From contig WQYW01000027.1 of the NCBI GenBank assembly GCA_009781045.1, forward strand, positions 1 to 40,255: a DNA stretch of 40,255 nucleotides, written 5' to 3'. The position numbers and the translations under genes are program-made. The notes under the pieces are model-generated. The model saw only the letters and a program-made list of their open reading frames with translations, did no database searches and was not told the origin of the DNA. Below are positions 8,350 through 17,289 of the stretch, in pieces. This DNA is from Alphaproteobacteria bacterium. GTDB lineage: Bacteria; Pseudomonadota; Alphaproteobacteria; Rhizobiales; Xanthobacteraceae. Position 1 is the stretch's first letter; every line of letters begins with the position of its first letter.

Positions 8350-9198
8350 ATGACGATACTGGGGCGGGTGCTGGCCGTTGCGATTGCCCTCTATCTCTTT
8401 GGCGGCGCGCTGCTCTTCCTGTTTCAGCGCAGTCTGCTGTTTCCGGCTCCCGAGACCTTCCGGACCACTCCGGACGAGGCCCGGTTTTCTGAAGCCAGCG
8501 AGGTTGTGCTCGACACCAGCGACGGCGAGAAAGTCATCGTCTGGCATGTCGCCCCGAGGCCCGGCAAGCCTGTGGTGCTCTATTTTCCCGGCAACGGCGA
8601 CGTCCTGTCGCGGCTGGTGCCACGCCTGCGCGACCTCATCTCCGACGGCGATGGACTGATTGCGCTGTCGTTTCGCGGTTATGGCGGCTCGAGCGGCCAT
8701 CCCAGCGAAAGCGGATTACTCAAAGATGGTGTTGCAGCCTTCAACTTCGCCCTGCGTCACTATGGCGCCGAACGCATCGTGCTGTGGGGCTACTCCCTTG
8801 GAACCGGGGTGGCGGTGGCACTGGCCTCGCAATACCACGTCCACGCGCTGATCCTCGAAGCCCCCTTCACATCGGTGGCTGAGACCGCCGGCAGGCTTTT
8901 CCCGATGGTCCCCGCCCGCCAGCTCATTCTTGACAAATTCCGCTCCGATCGGCGCATCCCCAAAATCACCTCCCCGCTCCTCATCATGCACGGCGAAAAG
9001 GACCGGGTGGTACCTTTCGAGCTGGGCCGGCGGCTGTTTGAGACCGCACCCGAACCCCGGCGCTTTGTCGCCTTCCCCGAGGCCACACATGTCGACCTTG
9101 CCTGTTATGGATCCACAGCGGTCGGGCGTGCATTTCTCGACGATCTCAACCAGGCAGAGCAGCAGAGGCCGAAGCCGATCCCGGCGCAGAAGGGCTGA
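8350..9198 (+). CDS. Membrane-anchored alpha/beta hydrolase, copy 1 (BEM46/ABHD13-like)
   Basis: A 282-residue serine hydrolase with an N-terminal membrane anchor (about 4-25, VLAVAIALYLFGGALLFLF). The catalytic triad is Ser149 in GYSLGTG, Asp218 in HGEKDRVVP and His247 in ATHVD. The strand order and motifs fit the BEM46/ABHD13 group, whose substrates are mostly unknown. The usual oxyanion motif HGNG reads PGNG here (YFPGNGDV), unlike the paralogue downstream. The ATG at 8350 follows GGGGAA; an upstream TTG would add 15 residues before the anchor and is less likely. It is the first of a tandem pair. Confidence 0.88.
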   Translation: MTILGRVLAVAIALYLFGGALLFLFQRSLLFPAPETFRTTPDEARFSEASEVVLDTSDGEKVIVWHVAPRPGKPVVLYFPGNGDVLSRLVPRLRDLISDGDGLIALSFRGYGGSSGHPSESGLLKDGVAAFNFALRHYGAERIVLWGYSLGTGVAVALASQYHVHALILEAPFTSVAETAGRLFPMVPARQLILDKFRSDRRIPKITSPLLIMHGEKDRVVPFELGRRLFETAPEPRRFVAFPEATHVDLACYGSTAVGRAFLDDLNQAEQQRPKPIPAQKG

Positions 9199-9260
9199 AC
9201 CGCGGCCCCCGTCCGGCGCCCTGCACACGAAATCCCGGCATTTTTTGAAAGACGAAGGTG

Positions 9261-10118
9261 ATGAAGACAAGGAAGATGCTGTGGCGGCTGGCGGCCATCG
9301 CAGCGGTACTCTATCTCTTTGCGACGGGGCTGCTCTTCACGGTTCAGCGCAATTTCCTCTATCCGATTCCGAGCAGCTTGCGGACAACGCCGGAGGCGGC
9401 ACAGTTTCCGCAGGCCGAAGAGGTTTTTCTCGATACCAGTGACGGCGAAAAGGTCATCGTCTGGCATGTCGCCCCGCAGCCCGGCAAACCTGTGGTGCTG
9501 TTTTTTCACGGCAATGGCGAGGTCCTGGCCTGGGATGTCGGGCGCTTTCGCGAATTTGTCGCCGACGGCACCGGGCTGATTGCACTGTCGTTCCGGGGTT
9601 ATGGCGGCTCCAGCGGCAAGCCCAGCGAAAGCGGCCTGCTCAAGGACGGTCTTGCCGCCTATGAATTCGCGCTCCGCCACTACAAGGCGGAACGCCTTGT
9701 GCTGTGGGGCTATTCGCTTGGAACCGGGGTCGCAGTGGCGCTCGGCGCCAGGTTCCACGTCAGCGCCATCATTCTCGAAGCCCCCTACACATCGATCGCG
9801 GATGTCGCCGCCAGGATCTTTCCCTTTTTCCCCGTCCGCCTCCTCATCCTTGACACATTCCACTCGGATCGGCGCATCCCCAAAATCACCTCCCCGCTCC
9901 TGATCATGCACGGAGAAAAGGACGAGGCGATCCCCTTTGAACTCGGCAGACGGCTCTATGATACCGCCCCGCAGCCCAAACGCTTTATCGGCTTCCCCGA
10001 GGGCAGCCATGTCACTCTGCCCTATTTCGGCTCCATTCAGGTCGGGCTGGCATTCCTCCGCGATATCAGCCTGGCCGCCGCGCAGAAGGAAAATGCACCC
10101 GCGGCTACCGCGCCCTGA
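9261..10118 (+). CDS. Membrane-anchored alpha/beta hydrolase, copy 2 (tandem paralogue)
   Basis: A 285-residue paralogue of the preceding gene, 62 bases downstream in the same direction and probably co-transcribed. It has an N-terminal anchor (LAAIAAVLYLFATGLLFTV), the canonical oxyanion motif FFHGNGEV, and the triad Ser152 (GYSLGTG), Asp221 (HGEKDEAIP) and His250 (GSHVT). The two proteins match through long stretches, including SDRRIPKITSPLLIMHGEKD, and are near-identical at DNA level there, pointing to a duplication with conserved function or gene conversion. The start is the ATG at 9261, with GAAGG close upstream; a GTG one codon earlier is possible. The C-terminus is a short Ala-rich tail. 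Confidence 0.88.
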   Translation: MKTRKMLWRLAAIAAVLYLFATGLLFTVQRNFLYPIPSSLRTTPEAAQFPQAEEVFLDTSDGEKVIVWHVAPQPGKPVVLFFHGNGEVLAWDVGRFREFVADGTGLIALSFRGYGGSSGKPSESGLLKDGLAAYEFALRHYKAERLVLWGYSLGTGVAVALGARFHVSAIILEAPYTSIADVAARIFPFFPVRLLILDTFHSDRRIPKITSPLLIMHGEKDEAIPFELGRRLYDTAPQPKRFIGFPEGSHVTLPYFGSIQVGLAFLRDISLAAAQKENAPAATAP

Positions 10119-10213
10119 GAGACCATCCTGCTTCCGAATCCCCTGAGATCTGTACCCGGAGGTCCAGGAACAGCTCCGGCAATCCACCCCGGATCCTCAA
10201 GACAGCGCCGACA

Positions 10214-10963
10214 TCAGCCCTGCTGTCCCGGCACGGCTGACTTTTTTGGCGGGCGCTTCGGCTTCACCGCCTCTGCGTCTTCGGCTTCGATCTCTTCAGG
10301 CGTGAGCGCCAGCGCCAGTTGCGCCCCCTCATTGCCGGCATGATTGACCCGGCGCGACACCGGATGCCAGGTGAACGCCTCCATGGCCGAGCCAGCCAGC
10401 AGTTCCGCGACCGCCTCCACACTGTCAGCGGTGCAATCGAGCCAGCGGGAGAAGTCGGCCACAGCGATGGTCAGCGGTACCCGATCATGGAGTTCGGCGA
10501 TGTCGCCGGTTGCGGCTGCGGTCAGGATTGCGGCGGTGTCCACTTCCTCGCCGTTCGGACCCATCCAGGTTTCAAAAATCGCGGCCAGACCGAAGGGTTG
10601 ACCATCGCGGCGACGGATCAGATGAGGTCGTTTGCCGCGCCCCGTCGCCTGCCATTCGTAATAGCCATCGGCCGGCACCAGCGCGCGCCGCCTCCGGATC
10701 GCATTGCGGAAAGCCGGCTTCTCCTCCACTGTCTCGACGCGCGCATTGATGAGAAGGGGAAAATCACGCGGATCCCTGACCCAGGACGGCAGAAACCCCC
10801 AGCGCATCAGTGAAAAGTGACGTGCGCGGGCATCCTTATGGATCACCGCGATGGGCTGGGTTGGAGCAATATTATACCGCGGCGGGAACTCGGCTTCCTC
10901 GACATAGCCGAACAGCTCCCGCATTGACTCCGGCGCCGAGATCACAATGAAGCGACCGCACAT
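10214..10963 (-). CDS. yedK: SRAP-domain DNA crosslink protein (YedK/HMCES family)
   Basis: A 249-residue SOS-response-associated peptidase family protein, which covalently traps abasic sites in single-stranded DNA. The start must be the ATG at 10963 because the catalytic residue is Cys2 (MCGRF), freed by Met removal; five upstream codons ending in this ATG are not used. Other hallmarks are YNIAPTQP, INARVETVEEKPAFR, the catalytic Glu in VPADGYYEW and the active-site His in LHDRVPLTI. The C-terminal Lys/Pro tail (VKPKRPPKKSA) is longer than in E. coli YedK and could help DNA binding. It is transcribed divergently from the PspA operon. Confidence 0.95.
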   Translation of the reverse strand: MCGRFIVISAPESMRELFGYVEEAEFPPRYNIAPTQPIAVIHKDARARHFSLMRWGFLPSWVRDPRDFPLLINARVETVEEKPAFRNAIRRRRALVPADGYYEWQATGRGKRPHLIRRRDGQPFGLAAIFETWMGPNGEEVDTAAILTAAATGDIAELHDRVPLTIAVADFSRWLDCTADSVEAVAELLAGSAMEAFTWHPVSRRVNHAGNEGAQLALALTPEEIEAEDAEAVKPKRPPKKSAVPGQQG

Positions 10964-11372
10964 ACTCAAAGGTCCCATTTCTGCTGCCGCCGACCTATAT
11001 CGAACCGCATCAGGCTTCTCAATTTGGCGGTGCCGACACCGCACGCTTTGAATCAAAGATGTCAGCAAGGCACGGAACCTGCGGATTTGAACGACGCCCG
11101 CGGCGCTGGGGCCTGGTTCCCCCGGCATTTCACCACAGCCCGCCTGCGACCAGGCGCCGGCGCGCCGCTCAGTTCTGGAAAGCGCGGCGCATGGCGGGCG
11201 TCGCCACAGCGCCACCCGGTTTTGAGAGCGGTTTTCCCCTTCACGCAAATTTGAGCCCTGCCCTATCAGGGTGAATTCACCCGAAATGTCATGCGGTTGG
11301 AGGATCTGCGGCGAATTTCCGGGGGCTTGAGCGGGCTTCTGGATCTTGCCGGGTCACCAAATCAGTGCTTTC
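10964..11372. other. Divergent promoter region, SRAP gene / PspA operon
   Basis: A 409-base gap that must hold promoters for both flanking genes. The clearest element is a 14-bp perfect palindrome at 11269-11282. No sigma-54 TGGC-N8-TTGC motif, typical of enterobacterial pspA, was seen on the operon side. Confidence 0.45.
11269..11282. promoter_or_regulatory. 14-bp perfect palindrome upstream of the PspA operon
   Basis: GGGTGAATTCACCC is a perfect inverted repeat, about 90 bases before the proposed start of the fusion gene. Its position and symmetry suit an operator for a dimeric repressor or activator. The cognate regulator is unknown. Confidence 0.45.
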
Positions 11373-12557
11373 ATGGTTGAGATGATAACGCCGCCCCGAA
11401 CCAGTTCCTCCGCCCTGCGTTACCGGCTCGCGCCGGATGCGGCGGCCCGGTCCGCGCTGGATGCCACTTTCGCGGCCTATCAGAGCCTGATCGCGATCGT
11501 CGGGGATGTGGTTGCGAGGCACAATGTCGGCGCCAATCTGGTTCTGCTTCACACCCACGCCTATGAGCGGATCCGTAAAGAGACCGCATTGCCGGCCCGC
11601 CTGGTCACGCTCGGCCTGCGCGACCACGCGCGCTACCGCACCGCCTCACGCCCGCGGCTGCCGCTTGACGACAAGCTGGCGCGGATCAAAGGACCCGCGG
11701 TCATCTCTGTCGCCACGGTCCGGGGCCGTTTCGACATCCCCTTCGATTATGCCGGCTACAGCCAGGACTGGGAGCACAGCGGCCCGGCCCTGCTCGTCGC
11801 CACCGGCGACGGTTTCGAGATCCACTACGGCGTCACCCCCAGCCGTCCCCCACAGGAGCACAAAGCCATGGACAGCGCAGCCCCGGACAACCTTCTCTCC
11901 CGTGTCGGACGGCTGATCGCCAGCATCGCCTATGACGCCATCGAGCACGCCGAAGGTCATAACAAGCTTGCCGTCGTCAACCAGGCCATCCGCGAAATCG
12001 AAAGGGCCGAAACCGCCGCCCGCGAGGCTCTGGCGGCGGGGCGCGCCGAGCAGTACCGGCTCAATGCCAGACGAACCGAGATTGAAAAGCAGATGGCGGA
12101 TCTGACGCCGATGATCCGCAGCGCCGTTGACGGCGGGCGCGACGACCTCGCCAAAGCCGGAATTGCCCGCCAGCTCGACCTCGAAGCCCAGTTCGATGTG
12201 CTGACCAGCGCCATCGACGAAAATACCGACCGGATCGAACAGCACGTCACCTCTCTGCGCGCCGTTCTCTCCGCCCTCCAGGACGCCGAGCAGCGCCGCG
12301 ATGAGATGGCAAAGCGCCAGGCCACCGCGCCCGGAGCCACCTCGGCCGCCCTGGGCAAAGACGGCTCTCTGTCCCCGACCGCAGCGGCACTGCGCGCTGG
12401 GCGCGCCGTCGCCCGCGCCAGCGACAGCCCGGCGCCGATCCCCTTCACCAGCGACATCGACGAGCTCAGCACACTGCACCGTGACCGCGAGATCGCCGCC
12501 CGGCTGGCACAGCTTAAATCAGGATGCGAAAAGAAATCGGATGAGCGCACTGATTGA
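11373..12557 (+). CDS. TnpB-like N-terminal domain fused to PspA/IM30 coiled coil
   Basis: One open frame of 394 residues with two parts. Residues about 16-155 resemble the REC/WED half of IS605-type TnpB (OrfB): an N-terminal RLAPDAAAR-type helix, YERIRKETALPARLV, then LPLDDKLARIKG followed by ISVATVRGRFDIPF and a GxGFEIHYGV strand, in the same order as in TnpB proteins (YDDRILS...VSLxTLxGRxxIPF...DGKFYL). No RuvC nuclease domain follows. Residues about 171-330 are instead a PspA/IM30 long coiled coil (LLSRVGRLIASIAYDAIEHAE...RRTEIEKQMADL), a membrane-maintenance protein. Residue 166 is a Met with AGGAG nine bases upstream, so a 229-residue PspA alone, the normal family length, could also be made. 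The end overlaps the YqiJ-like gene by 17 bases. The fusion appears intact and in frame. The TnpB assignment is from motif order, by eye. Confidence 0.75.
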   Translation: MVEMITPPRTSSSALRYRLAPDAAARSALDATFAAYQSLIAIVGDVVARHNVGANLVLLHTHAYERIRKETALPARLVTLGLRDHARYRTASRPRLPLDDKLARIKGPAVISVATVRGRFDIPFDYAGYSQDWEHSGPALLVATGDGFEIHYGVTPSRPPQEHKAMDSAAPDNLLSRVGRLIASIAYDAIEHAEGHNKLAVVNQAIREIERAETAAREALAAGRAEQYRLNARRTEIEKQMADLTPMIRSAVDGGRDDLAKAGIARQLDLEAQFDVLTSAIDENTDRIEQHVTSLRAVLSALQDAEQRRDEMAKRQATAPGATSAALGKDGSLSPTAAALRAGRAVARASDSPAPIPFTSDIDELSTLHRDREIAARLAQLKSGCEKKSDERTD

Positions 12558-13227
12558 ACATTTCCTCGCTCCGGAAGTCCGGCCCTTTGCCATCAGCGCT
12601 GCCGTCATTGCGCTGCTCGGCGGCATTGAACTCGTGTCCATGCTGCTTGGCGTCTCCTTAAGCCATCTGATCGGCCATTCCTTCGACTTCGGTCATGGCG
12701 ACGCCCATCCTGTCGATCATGACGCCGGCTTCGACCACGACAGCAACCCGCTCGCCAGCGCCTTTTCCTGGGTCAATGCCGGCGGCACCCCGCTGTTGAT
12801 TTTCCTTCTGCTGGCACTCGGCATTTTCGCCATCACCGGCTTCTTCATCCAGGGTCTCGCCGGGCTCGTCGGCACTCCCATGCCGGCTGCCCTGGCCTCC
12901 ATTGCTGCCCTTGTGGCGACCGTGCCGCTGACACGGCAGGCGAGCCGGATCATCGCCAGGGCCGTTCCCAGGGATGAGACTTATGTTGTCAGCGCCGGCG
13001 ATCTTGTCGGCCGGGTCGGCGATGTCGTCATCGGGCCGCTCGACCAGGGCCTGCCTGGCCGGGTCAGCGTCGCCGACATTCACGGCAACCGTCACATGGT
13101 GATGGCCAGGGCCGTGCCGTCCTCAAAGCCGCTGCCGCAGGGCACCTGCGTCCTCCTGGTGGATCGCGACGACAGCTGTTTCCTCGCTATCGAAGCCAGT
13201 GAAGAACTGAGGAGGCCGCCTGCCTGA
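12541..13227 (+). CDS. YqiJ-like OB-fold membrane protein (flotillin partner)
   Basis: A 228-residue membrane protein of the YqiJ/DUF1449 family, NfeD-like proteins usually encoded beside flotillins. Two to three hydrophobic segments are seen (about 15-45, 84-108 and 112-135). The C-terminal part (about 145-225) is a compact beta domain (VVSAGDLVGRVGDVVIGPLDQGLPGRVSVAD...GTCVLLVDRD), the OB-fold typical of the family. A His/Asp-rich loop (HSFDFGHGDAHPVDHDAGFDHD) joins the first helices and could bind metal. The ATG at 12541 overlaps the end of the PspA fusion gene by 17 bases, indicating translational coupling. It likely assembles with the flotillin in membrane microdomains. Confidence 0.85.
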   Translation: MSALIEHFLAPEVRPFAISAAVIALLGGIELVSMLLGVSLSHLIGHSFDFGHGDAHPVDHDAGFDHDSNPLASAFSWVNAGGTPLLIFLLLALGIFAITGFFIQGLAGLVGTPMPAALASIAALVATVPLTRQASRIIARAVPRDETYVVSAGDLVGRVGDVVIGPLDQGLPGRVSVADIHGNRHMVMARAVPSSKPLPQGTCVLLVDRDDSCFLAIEASEELRRPPA

Positions 13228-13460
13228 CCCTTCAGGGAATAAGGAAGAAACCTCGCCTGCGCCCTTTTTTTAAAGGCCCCCAGGCGACATCCGCAGCCGG
13301 CGCCGGCGCCGGACCCGATGGGCCGATGTGCTCCGGGTCGAAACCAGCACCGCACAATCCTCTGCCCCAGCCTGCGCTCGGTCTGTGAAATTCGAAATTC
13401 AAACCGGCGGACAGAATTTCCGCTCCCTGCGCGAACCATCAAAGCCAAGGATAGAACCCT

Positions 13461-15233
13461 GTGATTGAACTCCTGATTGCCCCCGCATCCATCGCTGTCC
13501 TCGTCATTCTCGTCATGGGCATCGTCTTTGGAATGCTCTACAAGCGCTCCACCCGTGACGAGGCCTTCGTCCGCACCGGCCTCGGCGGCAAGAAAGTCGT
13601 CCTCGACGGCGGCGCCCTGATTCTGCCGATTTTTCACTCCCATGCCAGCGTCAATCTCAAGACACTGCGACTCACTGTGGAGCGCAAGGAGCGCGAATCA
13701 CTCATCACCAAGGACCGTCTGCGCGTCGACATCGTCGCCGAATTCTATGTCCGCGTCCGCCCGGATGAAGAGAGTATCGCGCTCGCCAGTCAGACGCTCG
13801 GCGCTCTCACCAACGACGCCGAGGCGCTGCGCAACCAGGTGGAAGCGAAATTCGTCGATGGCCTGCGCTCGGTTGCCGCCACCATGACCATTCTGGAACT
13901 GCAGGAAAAGCGCAGCGACTTCGTCAAACACGTTCAGGCCACGGTCGAATCCGACGTCAAATCCAACGGCCTTGAGCTTGAATCGGTCTCCCTGACCAAG
14001 CTCGATCAGACCGACGTCAAGTTCTTCAACCCGGAAAACTTCTTCGACGCCGAGGGCCTGACCCAGCTCAAGACCGTCACCGAGACCCGCCGTCGCGACC
14101 GCAACGCCATCGTTCGCGACAATGAGGTCGCCATAGCCCAGAAAGACCTTGAGGCGCGGCAGCAGACGCTGGCGATCGAGCGCACCAAGAAGGAGTCCGA
14201 ACTGCTCCAGGAGCGCGATATCGCCAACAAGACGGCGAGTACGCGCGCCGAGGTGGCCACCGCCACCCAGACCGCCCGCCTCACCGAAGAAAACGCCCGC
14301 ATCGACACCGATCGCGCCGTGGCTCAGAAGGAAGCGGCCGCCAAACAGGTCAAGGATACCGCCGTCATTGAATCCGATCTTGCCATCAACAAGCGCAAGA
14401 CCGACGCCCAGCGCGAAATCCAGATCGCAACCCAGGAGAACGAAATCCAGATCGCGACCAAGAGCAGGCAGACCTCCGAGGCCGTTGCCGAAGCCAAAAC
14501 CGCGGAGGCGATTGCGGTTTCAGCCGAGGAAAAAGTTCTCACCGCCCGCGCCCTCGAAGTGGCCGACCGCGAGCGCCAGACCCAGGTTCTTGCCGCCCGC
14601 ACCGAGGCCGAGCGCAAGTCCACCGAAGTCGTGGTGGCCGCCGAGGCCGAGAAGAAGGCGGCCATCGACTGGGCCGAGGCCACCAAGACCCGTGCCGGCG
14701 CCGAAGCCGAGGCCAACAAGGTCAAGGCCACCGGTCTCAGGGAACTCGGCGAAGCCGAGGCTGCGGTGATCTCGCTGCGCAATGAAGCCGCCGGCCGACT
14801 GAGCCAGCCCGCCATCGACTTCCAGCTCACCAAGGCCCGGATTGAAACCCTGCCCCAGGCACTGGCCGAAATGGTCAAACCGATCGCCAATATCAAGGAC
14901 GTGAAAATCCTCCAGACCGGCGGTCTGATCGGCGCCAACAGCCCGGGAAACGGCAATGGTGTCGGCTTCGGTGAGGGCCTCGGCGGCGAACTGCTCAAAC
15001 TGCACGCGCTGCGCCCGGTGATTGACGAGATCCTCAGGCAGAGCGGCTTTGTTCCCGGCGACGACCCGATCCACACTCTGCTCGGCAGCGTCGCCGGGCA
15101 GGCTGGCGGCGCCGAAACCCGGCCGACCCCGAAACCCGCTCATGAGGGCGAGGGCGGCGACCGCAACGCCCAGATCCGGGCCGGGATCGAGCGCATCCGC
15201 GACAGCGTCCAAGGGCCGGCACCGAAGAGCTGA
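13461..15233 (+). CDS. yqiK: YqiK-like flotillin
   Basis: A 590-residue flotillin-family (band 7/SPFH) protein that scaffolds membrane microdomains. It has one N-terminal membrane segment (about 4-28), the band-7 domain (about 30-190, GLGGKKVVLDGGALILPIFHSHASVNLKTLRL...), then a very long Ala/Glu/Lys-rich coiled coil (about 210-470) and a Gly-rich C-terminus with PVIDEILRQSGF. The start is GTG at 13461 with AAGGATAG upstream. The gap to the YqiJ-like gene is 233 bases, so it may also have its own promoter. The set PspA, YqiJ, YqiK is a known envelope-stress grouping. The C-terminal tail (about 530-590) is low-complexity. Confidence 0.93.
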   Translation: MIELLIAPASIAVLVILVMGIVFGMLYKRSTRDEAFVRTGLGGKKVVLDGGALILPIFHSHASVNLKTLRLTVERKERESLITKDRLRVDIVAEFYVRVRPDEESIALASQTLGALTNDAEALRNQVEAKFVDGLRSVAATMTILELQEKRSDFVKHVQATVESDVKSNGLELESVSLTKLDQTDVKFFNPENFFDAEGLTQLKTVTETRRRDRNAIVRDNEVAIAQKDLEARQQTLAIERTKKESELLQERDIANKTASTRAEVATATQTARLTEENARIDTDRAVAQKEAAAKQVKDTAVIESDLAINKRKTDAQREIQIATQENEIQIATKSRQTSEAVAEAKTAEAIAVSAEEKVLTARALEVADRERQTQVLAARTEAERKSTEVVVAAEAEKKAAIDWAEATKTRAGAEAEANKVKATGLRELGEAEAAVISLRNEAAGRLSQPAIDFQLTKARIETLPQALAEMVKPIANIKDVKILQTGGLIGANSPGNGNGVGFGEGLGGELLKLHALRPVIDEILRQSGFVPGDDPIHTLLGSVAGQAGGAETRPTPKPAHEGEGGDRNAQIRAGIERIRDSVQGPAPKS

Positions 15234-16706
15234 TCGGGCGCTCGCTCCCTCAGAAAAGCGGCCCCGTGCTTTGCAAGGCGCGGCGGCCGCTTTCTCTTCC
15301 ATCTCCCTTCTGCTCTTCGCCGCAGCAGCAGCCTGTCGCCACTGCCCTCCGGTTCCACCTTTTCCGATTTCGCTTTCCTGCCCATCCAGCTGTGTGCTGG
15401 AACCGGGCCACGGCACGGCATTTGCCGTTAACAGGCGCACGAAGACACTCAGCAGTGGTGTCGCCAGCAGCGGCGCACCGGCGAATTCGCCCCCCCCCTG
15501 GCACAAGTCGGTTCCCTCCCCGGAAGCCGCGGATGTGTCCCCTTCTGCCAGCCCTGATGCAGCGTCCAGCCCCCGTCTGATTCCAGTGCTTTCGATTCGG
15601 AAGCTGCTCGCCTTGCCTTGCGCCCTCGCTCACCGCCGGGGCATCTGTTTTGAGGAAGGATTATGCAGCATCGTAGTGTGTCCGGCTTCTGCCGGTCCTG
15701 GTCTGTGCCCTGGTGATCGCAGGATGGCACCCTGTTGGCGGCGCGATCGACTGCGGTTGCTGCAGCCCGGTCGTGAGCCTGAAATCCTGGTGGCGTCAGC
15801 CGCTCCGGCTGCTGCAGGTTGCCGCCCTTTGGACCTGTGGACGGCGGCAAACTGTTCCCTGCCGGCTGGCCTCCCGGCCGTCTCTTTCTTCATTCCAGCC
15901 CAGCGCGGTTTCGCCACAGCTGTGGCATGGCGATGGTACCACTTGTGCACCTGCAGGCGACGCTGAACCTCAACGCTCTATGGCCCATCTCAGGGATGCC
16001 CCGGACAGCATCGGGCCAGCACCGGTTTGCTGCCGCACCGACAACCTGGTTTCCACCTCAGGATCAGCTCTGCTGCAGAACCTCCTTCGCTCTGGCGCCT
16101 TTCAACTGCCTCTTTCCACCCGTTCACACCGTTTTGCCGCCGGCAGAGACGGCTCCATACCCGGACAACAACGCATGGCCTGACATCGAGGCGCTCGAAA
16201 ACCGGCCACGCCGGGGCAACCGGCGCCGGGCACTGTCGCTTCCAGTTTGACAAAAGCGGATCTGGTGGCCGACAGCACGGCTGCCTTCCCCCGGTCGGGA
16301 GCAGGTAAGAGATGTCACCGCAGGCGGTCTGCATGCGTCGGACTGCATCGGGGACAGACCAGCACTACCGCCACATCCTCTGCCGTCGCGCGCGGCATCG
16401 ATATCGATACCTGTCCGAGGGTCAAACGGCGTCCCGAAACAGATCGAACACGCATGCCGCCCCGGCCGCTCCCTGACCGGAGCACCTTCAAACCCCGCCG
16501 GCTATAAAAGCCGAATCGCCTCAACGGCTTGCATTTATGCTTAAGAACTCTCTCAGCGCTGGAACGACGGACTTACGAAAACCCCGTCCGTCGTCTCAAA
16601 CGCGGGAAGCAGGGCTGGAAAAATGTTCCATACCCTGAACTCAACAGCGTCCCGCCCAGTCTCACACCCGTTCGGGAAGCTGGGCAGCTACCCTTCGCCC
16701 GAAATC
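15234..16706. other. 1.5-kb region without a supported gene
   Basis: It starts with a possible terminator (15255-15293). Beyond that both strands have only interleaved open frames of poor composition and no motif I recognise. A C-run lies near 15486. A 9-bp inverted repeat ACGACGGAC/GTCCGTCGT (16564-16594) lies just downstream of the convergent histone-like gene and may help end its transcript. It could be decayed coding DNA like the next gap, but no family could be named. Confidence 0.5.
15255..15293 (+). terminator. Candidate terminator after the flotillin gene
   Basis: AAAGCGGCC pairs with GGCCGCTTT across a 21-base loop, 22 bases after the flotillin stop codon, followed by a pyrimidine-rich CTCTTCC tract. 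There is no clean U-run, so support is moderate. Confidence 0.4.
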
Positions 16707-16940
16707 TCAGCGCTGATGACCGAGGCCGATCCCCAGGGACCGGGCTTTCTGCCTCAGCGAGCCTTCCGTCCTTTTCATCAGCTTCGCCAGCTTCGAGACC
16801 GGAGTCCGGTCCTTCGAGTGCTGCTTGAGCTGCTTCACGTCGTCCGCAGTATATTCCTTACGGACCAGCTTTTTGGTTCCGCTCTTCTTCGGGGCTGCCT
16901 TTTTCGCTGCTGCCTTCTTTGTCGCTGCTTTCTTGGCCAC
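16707..16940 (-). CDS. Short Lys/Ala-rich histone H1-like protein with HTH-like C-terminus
   Basis: A 77-residue basic protein. The N-terminal third is a lysine/alanine tract (AKKAATKKAAAKKAAPKK), like eukaryotic H1 tails and bacterial nucleoid proteins. The C-terminal 50 residues (YTADDVKQLKQHSKDRTPVSKLAKLMKRTEGSLRQKARSLGI, shown here in part) look like a small helix-turn-helix with SKLAKLMKRTEGSLRQKA as the core, similar to short proteins common in alphaproteobacteria. I chose the GTG at 16940 because GGAG lies eight bases upstream and the resulting start MAKKAATKK is typical; in-frame ATGs upstream (16967, 16982) have no RBS. It probably binds DNA. Confidence 0.75.
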   Translation of the reverse strand: MAKKAATKKAAAKKAAPKKSGTKKLVRKEYTADDVKQLKQHSKDRTPVSKLAKLMKRTEGSLRQKARSLGIGLGHQR

Positions 16941-17289
16941 TTCAATATCTCCAGTTCCAAGTTTCATTGTCGGCTGGTTCATATCATACTCAGCCGCTTC
17001 GGCAAAGTCAAAATACGCCGATCGGGCCACCGGACGGTGGCAGGGGCGTAGGAGATCCTTCCGCCTGCCTGCACACCAGAGATACGCATCATGCCCGGCT
17101 CTACTGATCGCATATGATGACCTGTGCTGTGAAGTACCTCAGCCGTTGTGACCAACAGGTGAATACGACCCCCGCAGACCCGGAGATTGCAAGTCATATG
17201 GTTGGCCCGTTGTTAAGGAAAGTTCATCCAACGTCGCCAAAGCCACACCAGTGACGGCAAATAGACCGGAATTTGCCTCACAAATTCCG
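16941..17289. other. Intergenic region upstream of the histone-like gene
   Basis: About 350 bases that should hold the promoter of the histone-like gene. No clear -35/-10 pair or operator was identified. It ends where the decayed SWIM-gene tail begins. Confidence 0.4.

Noticed and set aside
11373..11870. An intact IS605 element at the TnpB-like sequence
   Set aside because: There is no RuvC domain, no tnpA and no recognisable element end; only the N-terminal part of TnpB is present.
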